The position numbers and the translations under genes are program-made. A DNA stretch of 54,215 nucleotides from an uncultured delta proteobacterium. Its GTDB lineage: Bacteria; Desulfobacterota; Syntrophia; Syntrophales; UBA8958. Under the pieces are notes generated by a model. The model ran no database searches. It worked only from the letters and a program-made list of their open reading frames with translations, and was not told the origin of the DNA. Within the stretch, counting starts at the first letter, position 1. Every line of letters starts with the position of its first letter. Location of the stretch: positions 1 to 54,215 of the forward strand of contig CAISJV010000055.1 of the NCBI GenBank assembly GCA_903885795.1, in the 5' to 3' direction. Shown here one piece after another: positions 24,515-33,098 of this stretch.

Positions 24515-25555
24515 TTACTGGGCCTCAGAGGTTTTCTCTACTACGCACACCACACACGGAGCATCTAATATTTTTACCGCCTGCTTCTTGTGTTCCCCTG
24601 AGAGATGAGCATATCTCAAGGTCATTGCAATACTCTTGTGACCCAGAAGTTCTTTCAGAGTGGTCAAGTCGCATCCCCCCATTGCCAGCCATGAGGCAAA
24701 GGTATGCCTGAGATCGTGGAATTTGAAATTTCTTATCCCGGCCCTTCTGAGTGCGGTATGGAATGAATCACCAGCCAGTTGAGTATCAAATACCCTTCCT
24801 CCGTCAATCTTTACAGGAATCGGCTTGAACGCGGCCCGGAGAGTATCATTAATAGGGATTGATCTTCTTTCGCCGTTCTTTGTGTCAACGACGTGGATGT
24901 ACCCGGCCTTCATGTCAACATTGTCCCACCGGAGAGAGAGGATTTCTCCCTGGCGCATACCAGTGTTCAAAGCAAGCTGGACTATGGGATAGAGGTAGGC
25001 GGCCGCCTGACTCTCCCGGCAGCACTTCAACAGGGCTTCGGCTTCCTCTTTTGAAAGGTATCGTAACCGGCGGTTATTCTCTTTTAGGCACTTGATCTTT
25101 CTGACATCTCTCAGGACGCTTTCATCGGCCATGCGCCAGTCAACGGCCTTGCTGATCATATGCTTCAAGCAGGCAAAATAGCGATTGACCGTAGCAACTT
25201 TGTATTTTGCCAATAGCTCTGTTTGATACTGCTCCATTGCCATGATATTGAGCGATGCTGGAGGTATATCACCAAATTTATCAAGGATTGCTTTTGATAG
25301 AAGTTTCTTGTCATAATGACTTTTTTGGTGTTCACAGTATTTCAGGTAGGAATCTCGGAGCTTTGAAAGAGTTTCGGGGTTGTAGGCGATCTTCCCCATA
25401 CTTGCCAATTTCTGGTTCTTTATGACAACGACTTCCTCATAGCTTTTGTTAACTGTCAGCCAATGTTCCTGTGACCCCCTGCCGCCTTCTCTCCACCTGA
25501 GCACATGCTTTGTCGGGGAGAGTGACTTAATCGTTATTCCGTCCCCTCTTGGCAT
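24515..25555 (-). CDS. tyrosine recombinase (integrase) of element 3
   Basis: This canonical 346-residue phage-type integrase has Arg201 (NTGMRQGEI), Lys226 (DTKNGERRS), His280-x-x-Arg283 (KFHDLRHTFA), His306 (LLGHKS) and Tyr315 (LRYAHLS). The N-terminal ~60 residues resemble the AP2-like arm-binding fold and residues 60-160 the core-binding domain. The ribosome-binding site GGAAGGGGGAAG precedes the ATG. It ends 24 bp from the tRNA-Sec half, which is its likely target. It overlaps a 59-residue upstream gene by 22 bp. Confidence 0.92.
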   Translation of the reverse strand: MPRGDGITIKSLSPTKHVLRWREGGRGSQEHWLTVNKSYEEVVVIKNQKLASMGKIAYNPETLSKLRDSYLKYCEHQKSHYDKKLLSKAILDKFGDIPPASLNIMAMEQYQTELLAKYKVATVNRYFACLKHMISKAVDWRMADESVLRDVRKIKCLKENNRRLRYLSKEEAEALLKCCRESQAAAYLYPIVQLALNTGMRQGEILSLRWDNVDMKAGYIHVVDTKNGERRSIPINDTLRAAFKPIPVKIDGGRVFDTQLAGDSFHTALRRAGIRNFKFHDLRHTFASWLAMGGCDLTTLKELLGHKSIAMTLRYAHLSGEHKKQAVKILDAPCVVCVVEKTSEAQ

Positions 25556-25713
25556 ATTTCTTCCCCCTTCCTGATTTTTTTTCGCAGACGCGACCTCCGT
25601 TCTGCCTCAACAAAGATATCAGGTTCGTTTAACGGTGGCAATAAAACCCTCAATAAGGCAATGATTTCCCTATTTTGGGCCTCTATGAGCGTTAACCTTT
25701 GTTCAATAGTCAT
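25534..25713 (-). CDS. 59-residue protein overlapping the integrase start
   Basis: The frame begins MTIEQRLTLIEAQNREIIAL and ends RKGEEICQEGTE; it is helical and strongly charged. It overlaps the integrase start by 22 bp in another frame, so the two are translationally coupled. Small coupled genes in this position often encode excisionase or integrase-control proteins; no family is recognised here. Confidence 0.45.
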   Translation of the reverse strand: MTIEQRLTLIEAQNREIIALLRVLLPPLNEPDIFVEAERRSRLRKKIRKGEEICQEGTE

Positions 25714-26269
25714 CGTAGAACCTTTGAATCATGACCCTTAAGGATTCTTAGTCGAGGCTGTGCTCTGATGATGATCAATGATTTACTCTTATACTACTTC
25801 CTGACCTGGACATTCTGGCGGTATTTTTTGGGTAAGGCCACTTTTCTTTATCGTCTAACCTGCTTATCGCGCATCATGAAGGGGGGAAATCCCAATCTAA
25901 AACTCGTTGGATCCGAGAGATCGTTAAGAAGTGCGCCGATAGTAACGGCATATCACGATGATCCACCCACACCTTTTCCGTTACCAAATTCTGACCTACT
26001 TGACGAGTAAAGGCATCATGGATGTGAAAATCTAACTTATCAGTGGGCATAAGAATCGAGAAAGTTTAAGCATCTATAAAGACTTGGTTCTTGCTGATAA
26101 ATAGAAGGAATACTGGGATGCAGTGAAGAATTTTCCCGATTCAATGGATTGCGAATATAGTTCCAGTTCGGAAAAGGGAATTAATATTGACTGAAAACGC
26201 AGCTCTGTTTCATTACCGAAACAGCAATATAGCCTTGCAAAACGAAACCGTATGTATTAATATGCAATC
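25714..26269. other. 556-bp region without a supported gene
   Basis: An 80-codon plus frame at 25768 has no ribosome-binding site and low-complexity content. The stretch 25880-25970 and 26030-26130 has coding-like pieces interrupted by stops, so it may be a decayed gene. Near 26206 GCTCTGTTTC and GAAACAGC form a small inverted repeat. Nothing further is seen. Confidence 0.4.
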
Positions 26270-27421
26270 ATGATCAAGAGAAAACTGCAAGATTCAATCA
26301 TTTCTTCCTTAAGCCAATATCCCGTTGTCGGAATACTCGGGTCGCGACAGGTCGGCAAGACCACCCTGGCAAAAGCCATCAGGGCGATTGTGAGAGCGGA
26401 TGCGATATATCTCGATCTGGAGTTACCTTCCGACTGGAACAAGCTTCAAGATCCGGAACTGTATCTGCGACAGTATGAGAATACGCTGGTAATCATCGAC
26501 GAAATCCAACGCATGCCGTTGCTGTTTCCACTCATCCGGGCACTGATTGATAGGAACAGGATCGGTGGCCGTTTTCTGATCCTCGGTTCCGCCTCTCCGG
26601 AACTGATTCGCCAAGCCTCGGAGAGCCTCGCCGGTCGCATCATTTATCACGAGCTAATGCCTTTCAGTCTGTTTGAGACAAGTTCCGACCAGTTTCAGAA
26701 ATTGCTCCTTCGTGGCGGTTATCCAGGGAGTTACCTTGCGGATACCGATGAAAACAGTTTTGTCTGGCGAGAATCGTACATCAAGACATATCTGGAGACT
26801 GACATACCGCAACTGGGCATCCGCATTCCATCTGTTCAACTGAGAAGATTCTGGACGATGCTCGCCCATTCCCACGGACAACTCTGGAACGGAACCAAAA
26901 TCGCTTCTAGCCTTGGAGTTTCAGCCCCGACGATTCGGCACTATCTGGACATTCTCGAATCAACCTTTGTTGTTCGCCAGATTCAGCCATACTACGCCAA
27001 TGTCAAGAAGCGTTTGATCAAATCACCCAAGGTAAACATCCGAGATTCCGGACTCCTTCACGCTTTGTTGAGTATCCGGACTCTTGACAATCTACAGAGC
27101 CATCCTTCTCTCGGTAGCTCCTGGGAAGGATTCGTCATTGAGCAGATCATTGCCCTCTTGCCGGAAAACAGCAACATATTCTTTTATCGGTCCAATGCCG
27201 GCGCCGAGATCGACCTCCTGTTTTTTGACAAACAGAATCTCCCCGTTGCCATAGAGATCAAATACTCGATGAGCCCCACTGTTTCCAGGGGATTTTGGAA
27301 CGCTTACGAAGATTTATCGTGTAAGCGAGGATATGTTGTATATCCGGGCAGCGAGATCTATCCTATAGGGAAAAACGTTTTTACGTTGCCAATAAGTGAA
27401 TTGCAAACAATTCTCGATTAG
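26270..27421 (+). CDS. AAA-type ATPase with DUF4143 (stand-alone)
   Basis: The 383-residue protein has an N-terminal ATPase domain with Walker A GSRQVGKTT (24-32) and Walker B LVIIDE (73-78), and a sensor segment LILGSASPEL. A C-terminal DUF4143 domain contains the PD-(D/E)XK-like core AGAEIDLLFF...VAIEIKY. A winged-helix segment (GTKIASSLGVSAPTIRHYLDIL) lies between them. Such proteins are common single genes in bacteria and archaea with no settled function; roles in mobile-element or toxin-antitoxin-like behaviour have been suggested. It stands alone, with a hairpin directly after the stop. Confidence 0.85.
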   Translation: MIKRKLQDSIISSLSQYPVVGILGSRQVGKTTLAKAIRAIVRADAIYLDLELPSDWNKLQDPELYLRQYENTLVIIDEIQRMPLLFPLIRALIDRNRIGGRFLILGSASPELIRQASESLAGRIIYHELMPFSLFETSSDQFQKLLLRGGYPGSYLADTDENSFVWRESYIKTYLETDIPQLGIRIPSVQLRRFWTMLAHSHGQLWNGTKIASSLGVSAPTIRHYLDILESTFVVRQIQPYYANVKKRLIKSPKVNIRDSGLLHALLSIRTLDNLQSHPSLGSSWEGFVIEQIIALLPENSNIFFYRSNAGAEIDLLFFDKQNLPVAIEIKYSMSPTVSRGFWNAYEDLSCKRGYVVYPGSEIYPIGKNVFTLPISELQTILD

Positions 27422-27427
27422 CGAAGA

Positions 27428-27463
27428 CCTTGAACAAATGCAGCGGCGTGTATTTGTTCAAGG
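27428..27463 (+). terminator. hairpin after the ATPase gene
   Basis: Perfect 12-bp arms CCTTGAACAAAT (27428-27439) and ATTTGTTCAAGG (27452-27463) begin 7 bp after the stop. No T-run follows, so it is a weak terminator or an mRNA-stabilising end. Confidence 0.5.
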
Positions 27464-27922
27464 CCGTGGATAGGTGCCGGTAAAAACGAAAAAGGCAACA
27501 GGAGATAAAATGTAAAAAGAAATGAAGCTCTCCGTCGCATGTAGGGGGGTAACCGTGGTCTGTGTTCTTGTATATCCGATTATCCCGGCATTTTAGTTCG
27601 TGGAAGCCAGCTGTTTTGCAGACATCGGGCTTACTTTTTTCTTTCCGCTAACTCGCCGTCGCGTGATTTATTGAGAAGCTCATGTCTCCCGCGGTCATGT
27701 GTGCGGGTATTCCTCTGCGGTTGAAATCTTCAAGTTTTGTGTAAAGTTTCTCTGCATCATCAGCTACTCGTTTGGCCACGAGATCCGTGTACTACGTCCA
27801 AACAATCCCGCCCGAACAAAAAAGCGGATGATTTCTCGCCCGCCCCTAAAAAAGAATATTGATAATCGTGTCGCCCGGAAGTAGTATATAGACAGTTAGT
27901 ATTTTCAGTAGGTCACGAACAT

Positions 27923-27973
27923 AGCCGCTTGGCTGCCCCATTGCTAGACAACGGGACAGAAGCGGCTTTTTTT
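27923..27973 (+). terminator. rho-independent terminator with no gene assigned upstream
   Basis: AGCCGCTT (27923-27930) pairs with AAGCGGCT (27960-27967), with further inner pairing, and TTTTTT follows. No plus-strand gene ends nearby, so it may terminate a small RNA transcribed from the preceding 100-200 bp. Confidence 0.65.
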
Positions 27974-28033
27974 CGTCTATCGCAGGACTGGATAATTACC
28001 TTAGAAAATCAAGGAGAAAACATCCTTCGCAAC

Positions 28034-28243
28034 CAGGTCGAATTTAGGCCGCTAAATCGCTTCAAGGGATCACGTCCCTGATACATATATTTTGGACTGC
28101 TCTCTTAGTTCATTATGCTCAGAGAGCTCCTTCTGACCCAGGCCGAATTTAGGCTGTCAGCCAGCAATGGCGCTTAATCGATTCAAGGGATCCACGTCCC
28201 AGGCACATATATTGAATCTCTCAGTTCATTATTCTCAGGGAAG
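28034..28243. repeat. two tandem imperfect repeats of about 100 bp
   Basis: Copy 1 (28034-28130) and copy 2 (28139-28243) share CAGG-CGAATTTAGGC, TTCAAGGGATC-ACGTCCC, ACATATATT and the TCAGTTCATTAT-CTCAG end. Copy 2 has an extra ~20 bp. Each copy contains a small hairpin (GGGATC-ACGTCCC). Confidence 0.6.
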
Positions 28244-28420
28244 CTTGCCCGATGGATATATCACCACGTGCAGCATGTACTCGGTGGGGCAACCCCGATC
28301 AAAGAGGCGATCATGCTCGCCAAGACAGGAACCCATCAGCGGGAAAATGGCGATTTCGAGATTTCGTGTGTTTCCGAAATCAGCAGCACGTAACTAACTG
28401 AAATGCAGGAGCAAAGCTCT

Positions 28421-28470
28421 AATCAGTAACTCTGATAAGAGCCGAAGGCTCGTAAGCAGAGTTACTGATT
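28421..28470. repeat. nested palindrome upstream of the recombinase gene
   Basis: Outer arms AATCAGTAACTCTG (28421-28434) and CAGAGTTACTGATT (28457-28470) are perfect complements. The centre holds a second hairpin GAGCC-GAA-GGCTC (28439-28451). The position, 206 bp before the recombinase start, fits a recombination or regulatory site. Confidence 0.65.
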
Positions 28471-28675
28471 AATTTTAAGAACCGCACAAACAGGCTCAAC
28501 GCGTACAACGACGCCCCTCTTGAGGTCGAAAACAACCCCCCCCCCGGCAAAAACGAACACGCGGCAATCCCACGTTAGGACTACCTAATGGAGTAGGGCA
28601 TTCAAACAAGAACATTGAGCACCGGCACAGCCGGAGTCCTGCTGCCGAGCAGGTAAAAATACGGAAACACAATGT

Positions 28676-29785
28676 ATGGGGGACGAAACAATGGGAAGAG
28701 ATCATCGTAATTTTGGCTGCGGTCGCACGCTATCAGAGCAGACGCTTAATCGACTGGCAATTGCAAGCGCTAAAGCGAGAGGCAATGGATCCGAAAGCAT
28801 CGATAAGGCGAATACCTGCTTGCGGGATTTCGTAAAGTTCCTGGATGATCAGTATCCAGGAATCAAATGTCTCGAAGCGGTTACGCAGGACGTTCTGAAC
28901 CAATACGCAGCAAATTTGGCTGAGCAAGTGTGGGGCGGCGATATAGGAACCGGGACGAGCGCGAACAGGATCTCAGTTTTGAATCAAATTTTTCAACTGG
29001 ATCCAACGCACAGAGGCCTGAAACTGTCCGCCCGTGAACATGGGATTTCCAACGAAAATCGAACATCATGGAAAAATAAAGCAATAGAAAAACCTATGCA
29101 AAACAAAATCATGGCGCACATCGTGGGAGAGTACAGAAAAACCGGGGACATCAGATACCTGGCGCTAGGGCATATGATCGATATGGAGCGCGCAGGAGGT
29201 TCAAGGTTTAAAGAAAGTGCTCTCATGGATCTTCGGAGCGCGAACTTCGAGACGGGGCGGGTGACATTGCGTGGTGAGGACGGAACGAAAAACGACAGGC
29301 CGCGGACTTTTGAGCCCGCGAATGGCGGGCTGGATGCATTCAAGGCCGCTCAAATTTTCGTGCTAAATAACCCCGGCATGTTCACCAGGGGAACTCTGGT
29401 TCCGATGACGGAAAACTATAAAACCTGGACTAACTGGACAGACAAACGAATGCGTGAAATAAACCACGCCGTCGGTAATGACAAGAAATATCATGGTTTT
29501 AGGCATCATTACGCCCACGAAAGCTATGCTGAAAAATGGCAAATCCGGACAGGTATTCGCGTTGAGTGTACCGTTGCTGCTGGCTGCACAGCAAAAGGCC
29601 AGTGGAAACAATACGCCTCAAAATTGACCGGGTTATCGCCAGCGGAATGCCGGCGCATCGACAAAGAAATCCGAGCTGGCATGAAGGGAACTGACGGAAA
29701 GACCATATTGAAGAACGGCGTCACGCAAGAACTCGGACATTCTAGGCTGGATGTCACGAACAGTTACTGCGGGCCGTCTGTATAA
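28676..29785 (+). CDS. tyrosine recombinase, Integrase_1 / Phage_int_SAM_2 type
   Basis: The 369-residue protein has an N-terminal SAM-like domain (about 20-125) and a catalytic part with Arg in AGGSRFKESAL, His-x-x-Arg-His in YHGFRHHYAHESY, and Gly-His...Tyr in ELGHSRLDVTNSY. This is the layout of integrase-domain proteins found in plasmids and integrative elements of proteobacteria. The start at 28691 (MGRDHRN) is an alternative. It is convergent with the ParB-like gene, sharing a strong terminator, and has a nested palindrome upstream. It is unlikely to use the tRNA-Sec site, since three other recombinases already flank those repeats. Confidence 0.8.
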   Translation: MGDETMGRDHRNFGCGRTLSEQTLNRLAIASAKARGNGSESIDKANTCLRDFVKFLDDQYPGIKCLEAVTQDVLNQYAANLAEQVWGGDIGTGTSANRISVLNQIFQLDPTHRGLKLSAREHGISNENRTSWKNKAIEKPMQNKIMAHIVGEYRKTGDIRYLALGHMIDMERAGGSRFKESALMDLRSANFETGRVTLRGEDGTKNDRPRTFEPANGGLDAFKAAQIFVLNNPGMFTRGTLVPMTENYKTWTNWTDKRMREINHAVGNDKKYHGFRHHYAHESYAEKWQIRTGIRVECTVAAGCTAKGQWKQYASKLTGLSPAECRRIDKEIRAGMKGTDGKTILKNGVTQELGHSRLDVTNSYCGPSV

Positions 29786-29806
29786 AAATAAATTAGGACA
29801 ATGTGA

Positions 29807-29841
29807 AGAGGGCGGATCAGATGATCCGCCCTCTTTTTTTT
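29807..29841 (+). terminator. rho-independent terminator of the recombinase gene
   Basis: Perfect 13-bp stem AGAGGGCGGATCA / TGATCCGCCCTCT with a 2-base centre, followed by TTTTTTT. It ends the recombinase transcript and lies 13 bp from the stop of the convergent ParB-like gene. Confidence 0.95.
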
Positions 29842-29853
29842 GCCCGAAAATCG

Positions 29854-31341
29854 TCAAACCTTTTTGTTGTCACTCCGAAACTTCGTTCTATAATCCAGCA
29901 ATGCCGCTTTTTCCTCGCGTTCTTGCTCCTTTTCCCTGTTTAAAGCATCAATATCCACGACATGAGTGATGGCGTCTCTCAGCATCTGTTGCAGCTTCTT
30001 GGGCGGTACGGCTTCCAGCTCGTACACGTCGTCACCGTATAGCTTTGCGTATTTATCGTAATTACTTGATCCTTTTTTAGCCTTTCCGCCAGCGGGCAAC
30101 TGCAACTCGATCACCTGGTCACGTGTCAACGCGACTCGAACCGGGTAAATATTCTTAATCCCGAAATCATCTCGCATTGACCTGGAGAAGGACTGTGCGA
30201 TTTCTTCCCCATCCGGGTCATGATCGGTTAAAAACAAGAGCACCAGGTTTTCCTTAGTGCTCTTCTCATACCGGAGAAACAGATCGTGGCGCGGCTGGAT
30301 TGATGCATAGCCCCTCCCGATCGTGTACGGAATCCGAAAATCGGACGCAACAGGTCTGATGATGCTCTCGATTGTGTTTTTTTCCCCGATTATCTCAATA
30401 TGGTGTGGCTGCGATTGCATGTAATTTCGTGCATATCCCACCATAAACCGTTCCATTTGACGTTCTATAAAAGGCGCTACGGAAGTGTAGACAGCCCAGT
30501 TTACCATGGGTCTGGTCGGATCAGCGATGACATGCCACTGTATTATTTGAGTCAGACGCGCACGAGTCAGCAAATCAGTGAGCCGCTGATATGACGCATG
30601 GTCGTTTTTGTATGTTGAGCCTGCCTTAAACGCATGACGCAAAGGGGGTGCGTTCAGCAGCAAATAATGGACCTGCCTGTCCGATAATGGCCAAAACTCC
30701 TTTGTCTCGCTGATGACTTTTTTAATCGCGTCGATGAATGGTTGCATGGCATCTGAGATTTCGGACCTTTTTTTTGTTCCAAAGATCTCCATCTTCGATA
30801 CTCGAATATCAGCCCTGGTTATCTTGTCAATTTGCAGCTGCGCCCTGGCGTTATTTGTAGATATAGACGCGTCCACATGTTGTTCCCGAACGCTTTCTTC
30901 TACTCCTTTCACGCGCTGTCTATTGAATTCCCTGAGATAGATGAGAAAATCGGGATCGTTATGGAACAGTCCCTTGGCTATCGAACACTGAACATTTCCG
31001 TTTCTAAAACGAGTCATGGAGAGGGCTACAAAACGCCGATGGCCCGAGATAATGTATAAATCATCGCTGAGCACCAAAGGGTCAAGCAGTCCGCGCGCGC
31101 GAATAGATTCAGCCAGTGCTTGGATCGCTGGATCGTCACAAGAAATTTTCCTGTAGATTTCTTCATTGAATCCCGACACGCGAATTTCGGAAAACGAGAC
31201 ATGTCTCGTTTCTATCAAAAAGGTACTGGTTCCGAGAGTTTGCAGGTTGCGGCTGCGGGCAGGGATCGGCTCCGATTGCAACGATAATGATGCTCCGAAC
31301 GGATCCGATTTCAATAATTCAAAAAGACTCTTTTCCATCAT
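29854..31341 (-). CDS. ParB-like domain fused to a Spo11/topoisomerase VI-A-like (5Y-CAP + TOPRIM) domain
   Basis: Residues about 45-140 of this 495-residue protein are a ParB/Srx-type domain with GHRR (100-103). Residues 200-290 resemble the winged-helix 5Y-CAP domain of Spo11/TopoVI-A: PLSDRQVHYLLLN places Tyr226 where the DNA-cleaving tyrosine of R-x-x-x-Y lies, followed by LTRARL and DPTRP. Residues 313-400 are a TOPRIM fold: Glu320 in IEIIGEKNT and DHDPDG (Asp373, Asp375, Asp377). All catalytic positions appear intact. It could therefore bind specific DNA and cleave or relax it. It overlaps the 83-residue upstream gene by 4 bp. Confidence 0.75.
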   Translation of the reverse strand: MMEKSLFELLKSDPFGASLSLQSEPIPARSRNLQTLGTSTFLIETRHVSFSEIRVSGFNEEIYRKISCDDPAIQALAESIRARGLLDPLVLSDDLYIISGHRRFVALSMTRFRNGNVQCSIAKGLFHNDPDFLIYLREFNRQRVKGVEESVREQHVDASISTNNARAQLQIDKITRADIRVSKMEIFGTKKRSEISDAMQPFIDAIKKVISETKEFWPLSDRQVHYLLLNAPPLRHAFKAGSTYKNDHASYQRLTDLLTRARLTQIIQWHVIADPTRPMVNWAVYTSVAPFIERQMERFMVGYARNYMQSQPHHIEIIGEKNTIESIIRPVASDFRIPYTIGRGYASIQPRHDLFLRYEKSTKENLVLLFLTDHDPDGEEIAQSFSRSMRDDFGIKNIYPVRVALTRDQVIELQLPAGGKAKKGSSNYDKYAKLYGDDVYELEAVPPKKLQQMLRDAITHVVDIDALNREKEQEREEKAALLDYRTKFRSDNKKV

Positions 31342-31589
31342 GAATCTTCCCCCTTTTCTGCTTGAGCCACAACATCTTCGAAATATTGACGTTTGTTGAA
31401 TTGCACGAAGGCGGGGCCGCTGGGACCGTATGGCTGTTTTGCAATATCTATCCCCGTTGGATGCCCGTCGTAACTGTTATCCAGCAATTCCTTAATTATG
31501 GCCTTCTGCCATCGGTCAGCAGGCAGACCCATCAAAGCATAAAGATTGTTGAAATATTCGCCGCCACGTGATTCTCTTAAGATGTTCAT
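31338..31589 (-). CDS. 83-residue protein coupled to the ParB-Spo11-like gene
   Basis: This 83-residue product starts MNILRESRGGEYFNNLYALM and contains KAIIKELLDNSYDGHPTG, which superficially resembles the N-box of GHKL ATPases (as in TopoVI-B). The other ATPase motifs are missing, so this may be chance. The ribosome-binding site AAGGAGAAATTAC precedes the ATG. It overlaps the next gene by 4 bp, indicating a shared function. No family is recognised. Confidence 0.6.
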   Translation of the reverse strand: MNILRESRGGEYFNNLYALMGLPADRWQKAIIKELLDNSYDGHPTGIDIAKQPYGPSGPAFVQFNKRQYFEDVVAQAEKGEDS

Positions 31590-31837
31590 TTGTAATTTCT
31601 CCTTTTTTACTCAAGGTGCCATACCCCTGTATGGTGAGGTATCGCGAATTTTTAGGATTTACAGATTTAGCCATTATTGTCTTCCTCCAATCTGTTAATA
31701 TACTCGTTGTCGTGCTTTTGCCGATGACGCACGAACGCCGACGTGCCAGCCAATGTATTCATAAACCGTTGTTCGGACGAGAGCCTCATCATGGTGACAA
31801 GCTCAGATGTATGTCATGCTCCCCATCGCGGGTTATG

Positions 31838-32042
31838 TTGATGGATTCTTGGCTCCGCGGTTGCGGTAATGTTTTTGGATCCTTGACTCCGCAGTTGCGG
31901 TAATGTTGTTGGACCCTTGGCTCCCCAGTTGCGGGTAATGTTGATGGATTCTTGGCTCCGCGGTTGCGGTAATGTTTTTGGATCCTTGACTCCGCAGTTG
32001 CGGTAATGTTGTTGGACCCTTGGCTCCCCAGTTGCGGTAATG
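31838..32042. repeat. six tandem 34-bp repeats (2 x 3 higher-order)
   Basis: Units at 31838, 31872, 31906 (35 bp), 31941, 31975 and 32009 end in GTTGCGGTAATG. Units 1/4, 2/5 and 3/6 are pairwise identical except for one extra G in unit 3, so a three-unit block duplicated recently. It lies about 250 bp upstream of the ParB-Spo11-like operon. Confidence 0.9.
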
Positions 32043-32307
32043 GACGGTCGGCAGCAATCTTTTGTTGCCGAACTAGCTAAGTATACTAACGAGCTTCACT
32101 TTACACTATTTTTCGGAATGTACAATATTTTTTGAGGTTAATCCCATATTTAACATTTAATTTACCAAGCATTCGTAATCTTTAACAATTTAAAAATTTC
32201 GTAGACGTGATTATGCGTTTAGCGCTGTTCTTGCTTTATGAAGCACCTCGTTGTTGCGGGTCATGGGGTACGACAACGATTCATTCGTTTTGGGGCCATA
32301 AGGCAGC

Positions 32308-32484
32308 GGCCAATGGAGCGAGCAAACCGACCTGCATGACTATCCCTTAGCCAGCATCGCAAATTACCTTTATCATATGGGCTGGAAAATAGACAAAGAT
32401 AGGAAAATGCATCGAGCAGTCTAAAGATACAACCATGAAAAAACCTACGTTAACGCTGTCTTTGCCTATGCAGAGAGGATATGA
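32308..32484 (+). pseudogene. remnant of lytic murein transglycosylase (MltB-like)
   Basis: The frame reads GQWSEQTDLHDYPLASIANYL then HMGWK..., an in-frame TAA, and RYNHEKTYVNAVFAYAERI before a stop. These match the C-terminal part of MltB-family transglycosylases (ASIANYL..HGW and YNHS..YV..V..LA). Only the C-terminal end is left, with one internal stop, so it is a decayed gene. Confidence 0.65.
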
Positions 32485-33098
32485 AAATCCTGCCGATCGT
32501 TATTTGATGATATAGCGCCGTGGGGCGACTCTGGAGATATATGTTTAGACGGCAATACTATGGACTTTTATTCCTAAAATAAGTAGTTAACAGTTTTAAT
32601 CCAATGGAATTATTGCAAGGGTTTGCGTTTCCGGGGATATGGTGAGAGCTGCGGGGTGATACCATCTCGAAAAGCTTTTCTTTGACATTTTCATGATATT
32701 GCTTTACGCATATTTTCCAGAAGCGGCAATATAGATGATGATCATTGATGGAAGGAAGACCCCTGAGCCACTAAAAAGTATCATGGTTCGGGGTGCGTTG
32801 ATTTTACAAGACAACTTCCTGTAACACGCAAAGCGTCAGCCTCGGTGAAAATGCAGGACTTCAAACGGTTATCAATGATGTTATATTCCGGATAATTATG
32901 ATATTTGTGACAAGTCATGTGAAGGTTTTGGGCCAACAGACACATGATTGAATTATTATGGTATCGCTTAGATACTATGTGGTCAAGCAGATAAAACAAA
33001 CCTCAACATAGCATCGGGATGAGACCAGTCTACTTGACTCAATAGAATGCTTATAACCTTATTAAAAGACCCAAGATGCCTTTAAGATAAATATTCTT
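32485..33098. other. 614-bp intergenic region upstream of the sensor kinase
   Basis: AT-rich with no supported gene. A 72-codon minus frame at 32781 has no family or start signal. The promoter for the kinase gene should lie in the last 100 bp. Otherwise nothing is seen. Confidence 0.4.

Larger units (their letters stand above)
27464..28675. other. 1.2-kb region of relics and structured repeats
   Basis: No complete gene is supported. Two coding-like fragments are seen. One is on the minus strand around 27665-27810 (DLVAKRVADDAEKLYTKLED...). The other is on the plus strand at 28202-28393 (GTYIESLSSLFSGKLARWIY... to ...VSEISST, without a start). Neither matches a family I know. The region also holds a terminator at 27923, two tandem repeat copies at 28034-28243 and a nested palindrome at 28421-28470, listed separately. 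Confidence 0.45.

Noticed and set aside
24420-24560. Complete tRNA-Sec gene
   Set aside because: Only the 3' half from the anticodon stem onward is present; the 5' acceptor strand and D-arm are missing.
31838-32042. CRISPR array
   Set aside because: The 34-bp units are directly contiguous with no spacers, and no cas genes are present. It is a tandem repeat (minisatellite/iteron).
31833-32057. 74-codon minus-strand gene
   Set aside because: It is only a translation of the tandem repeats and has no start signal.
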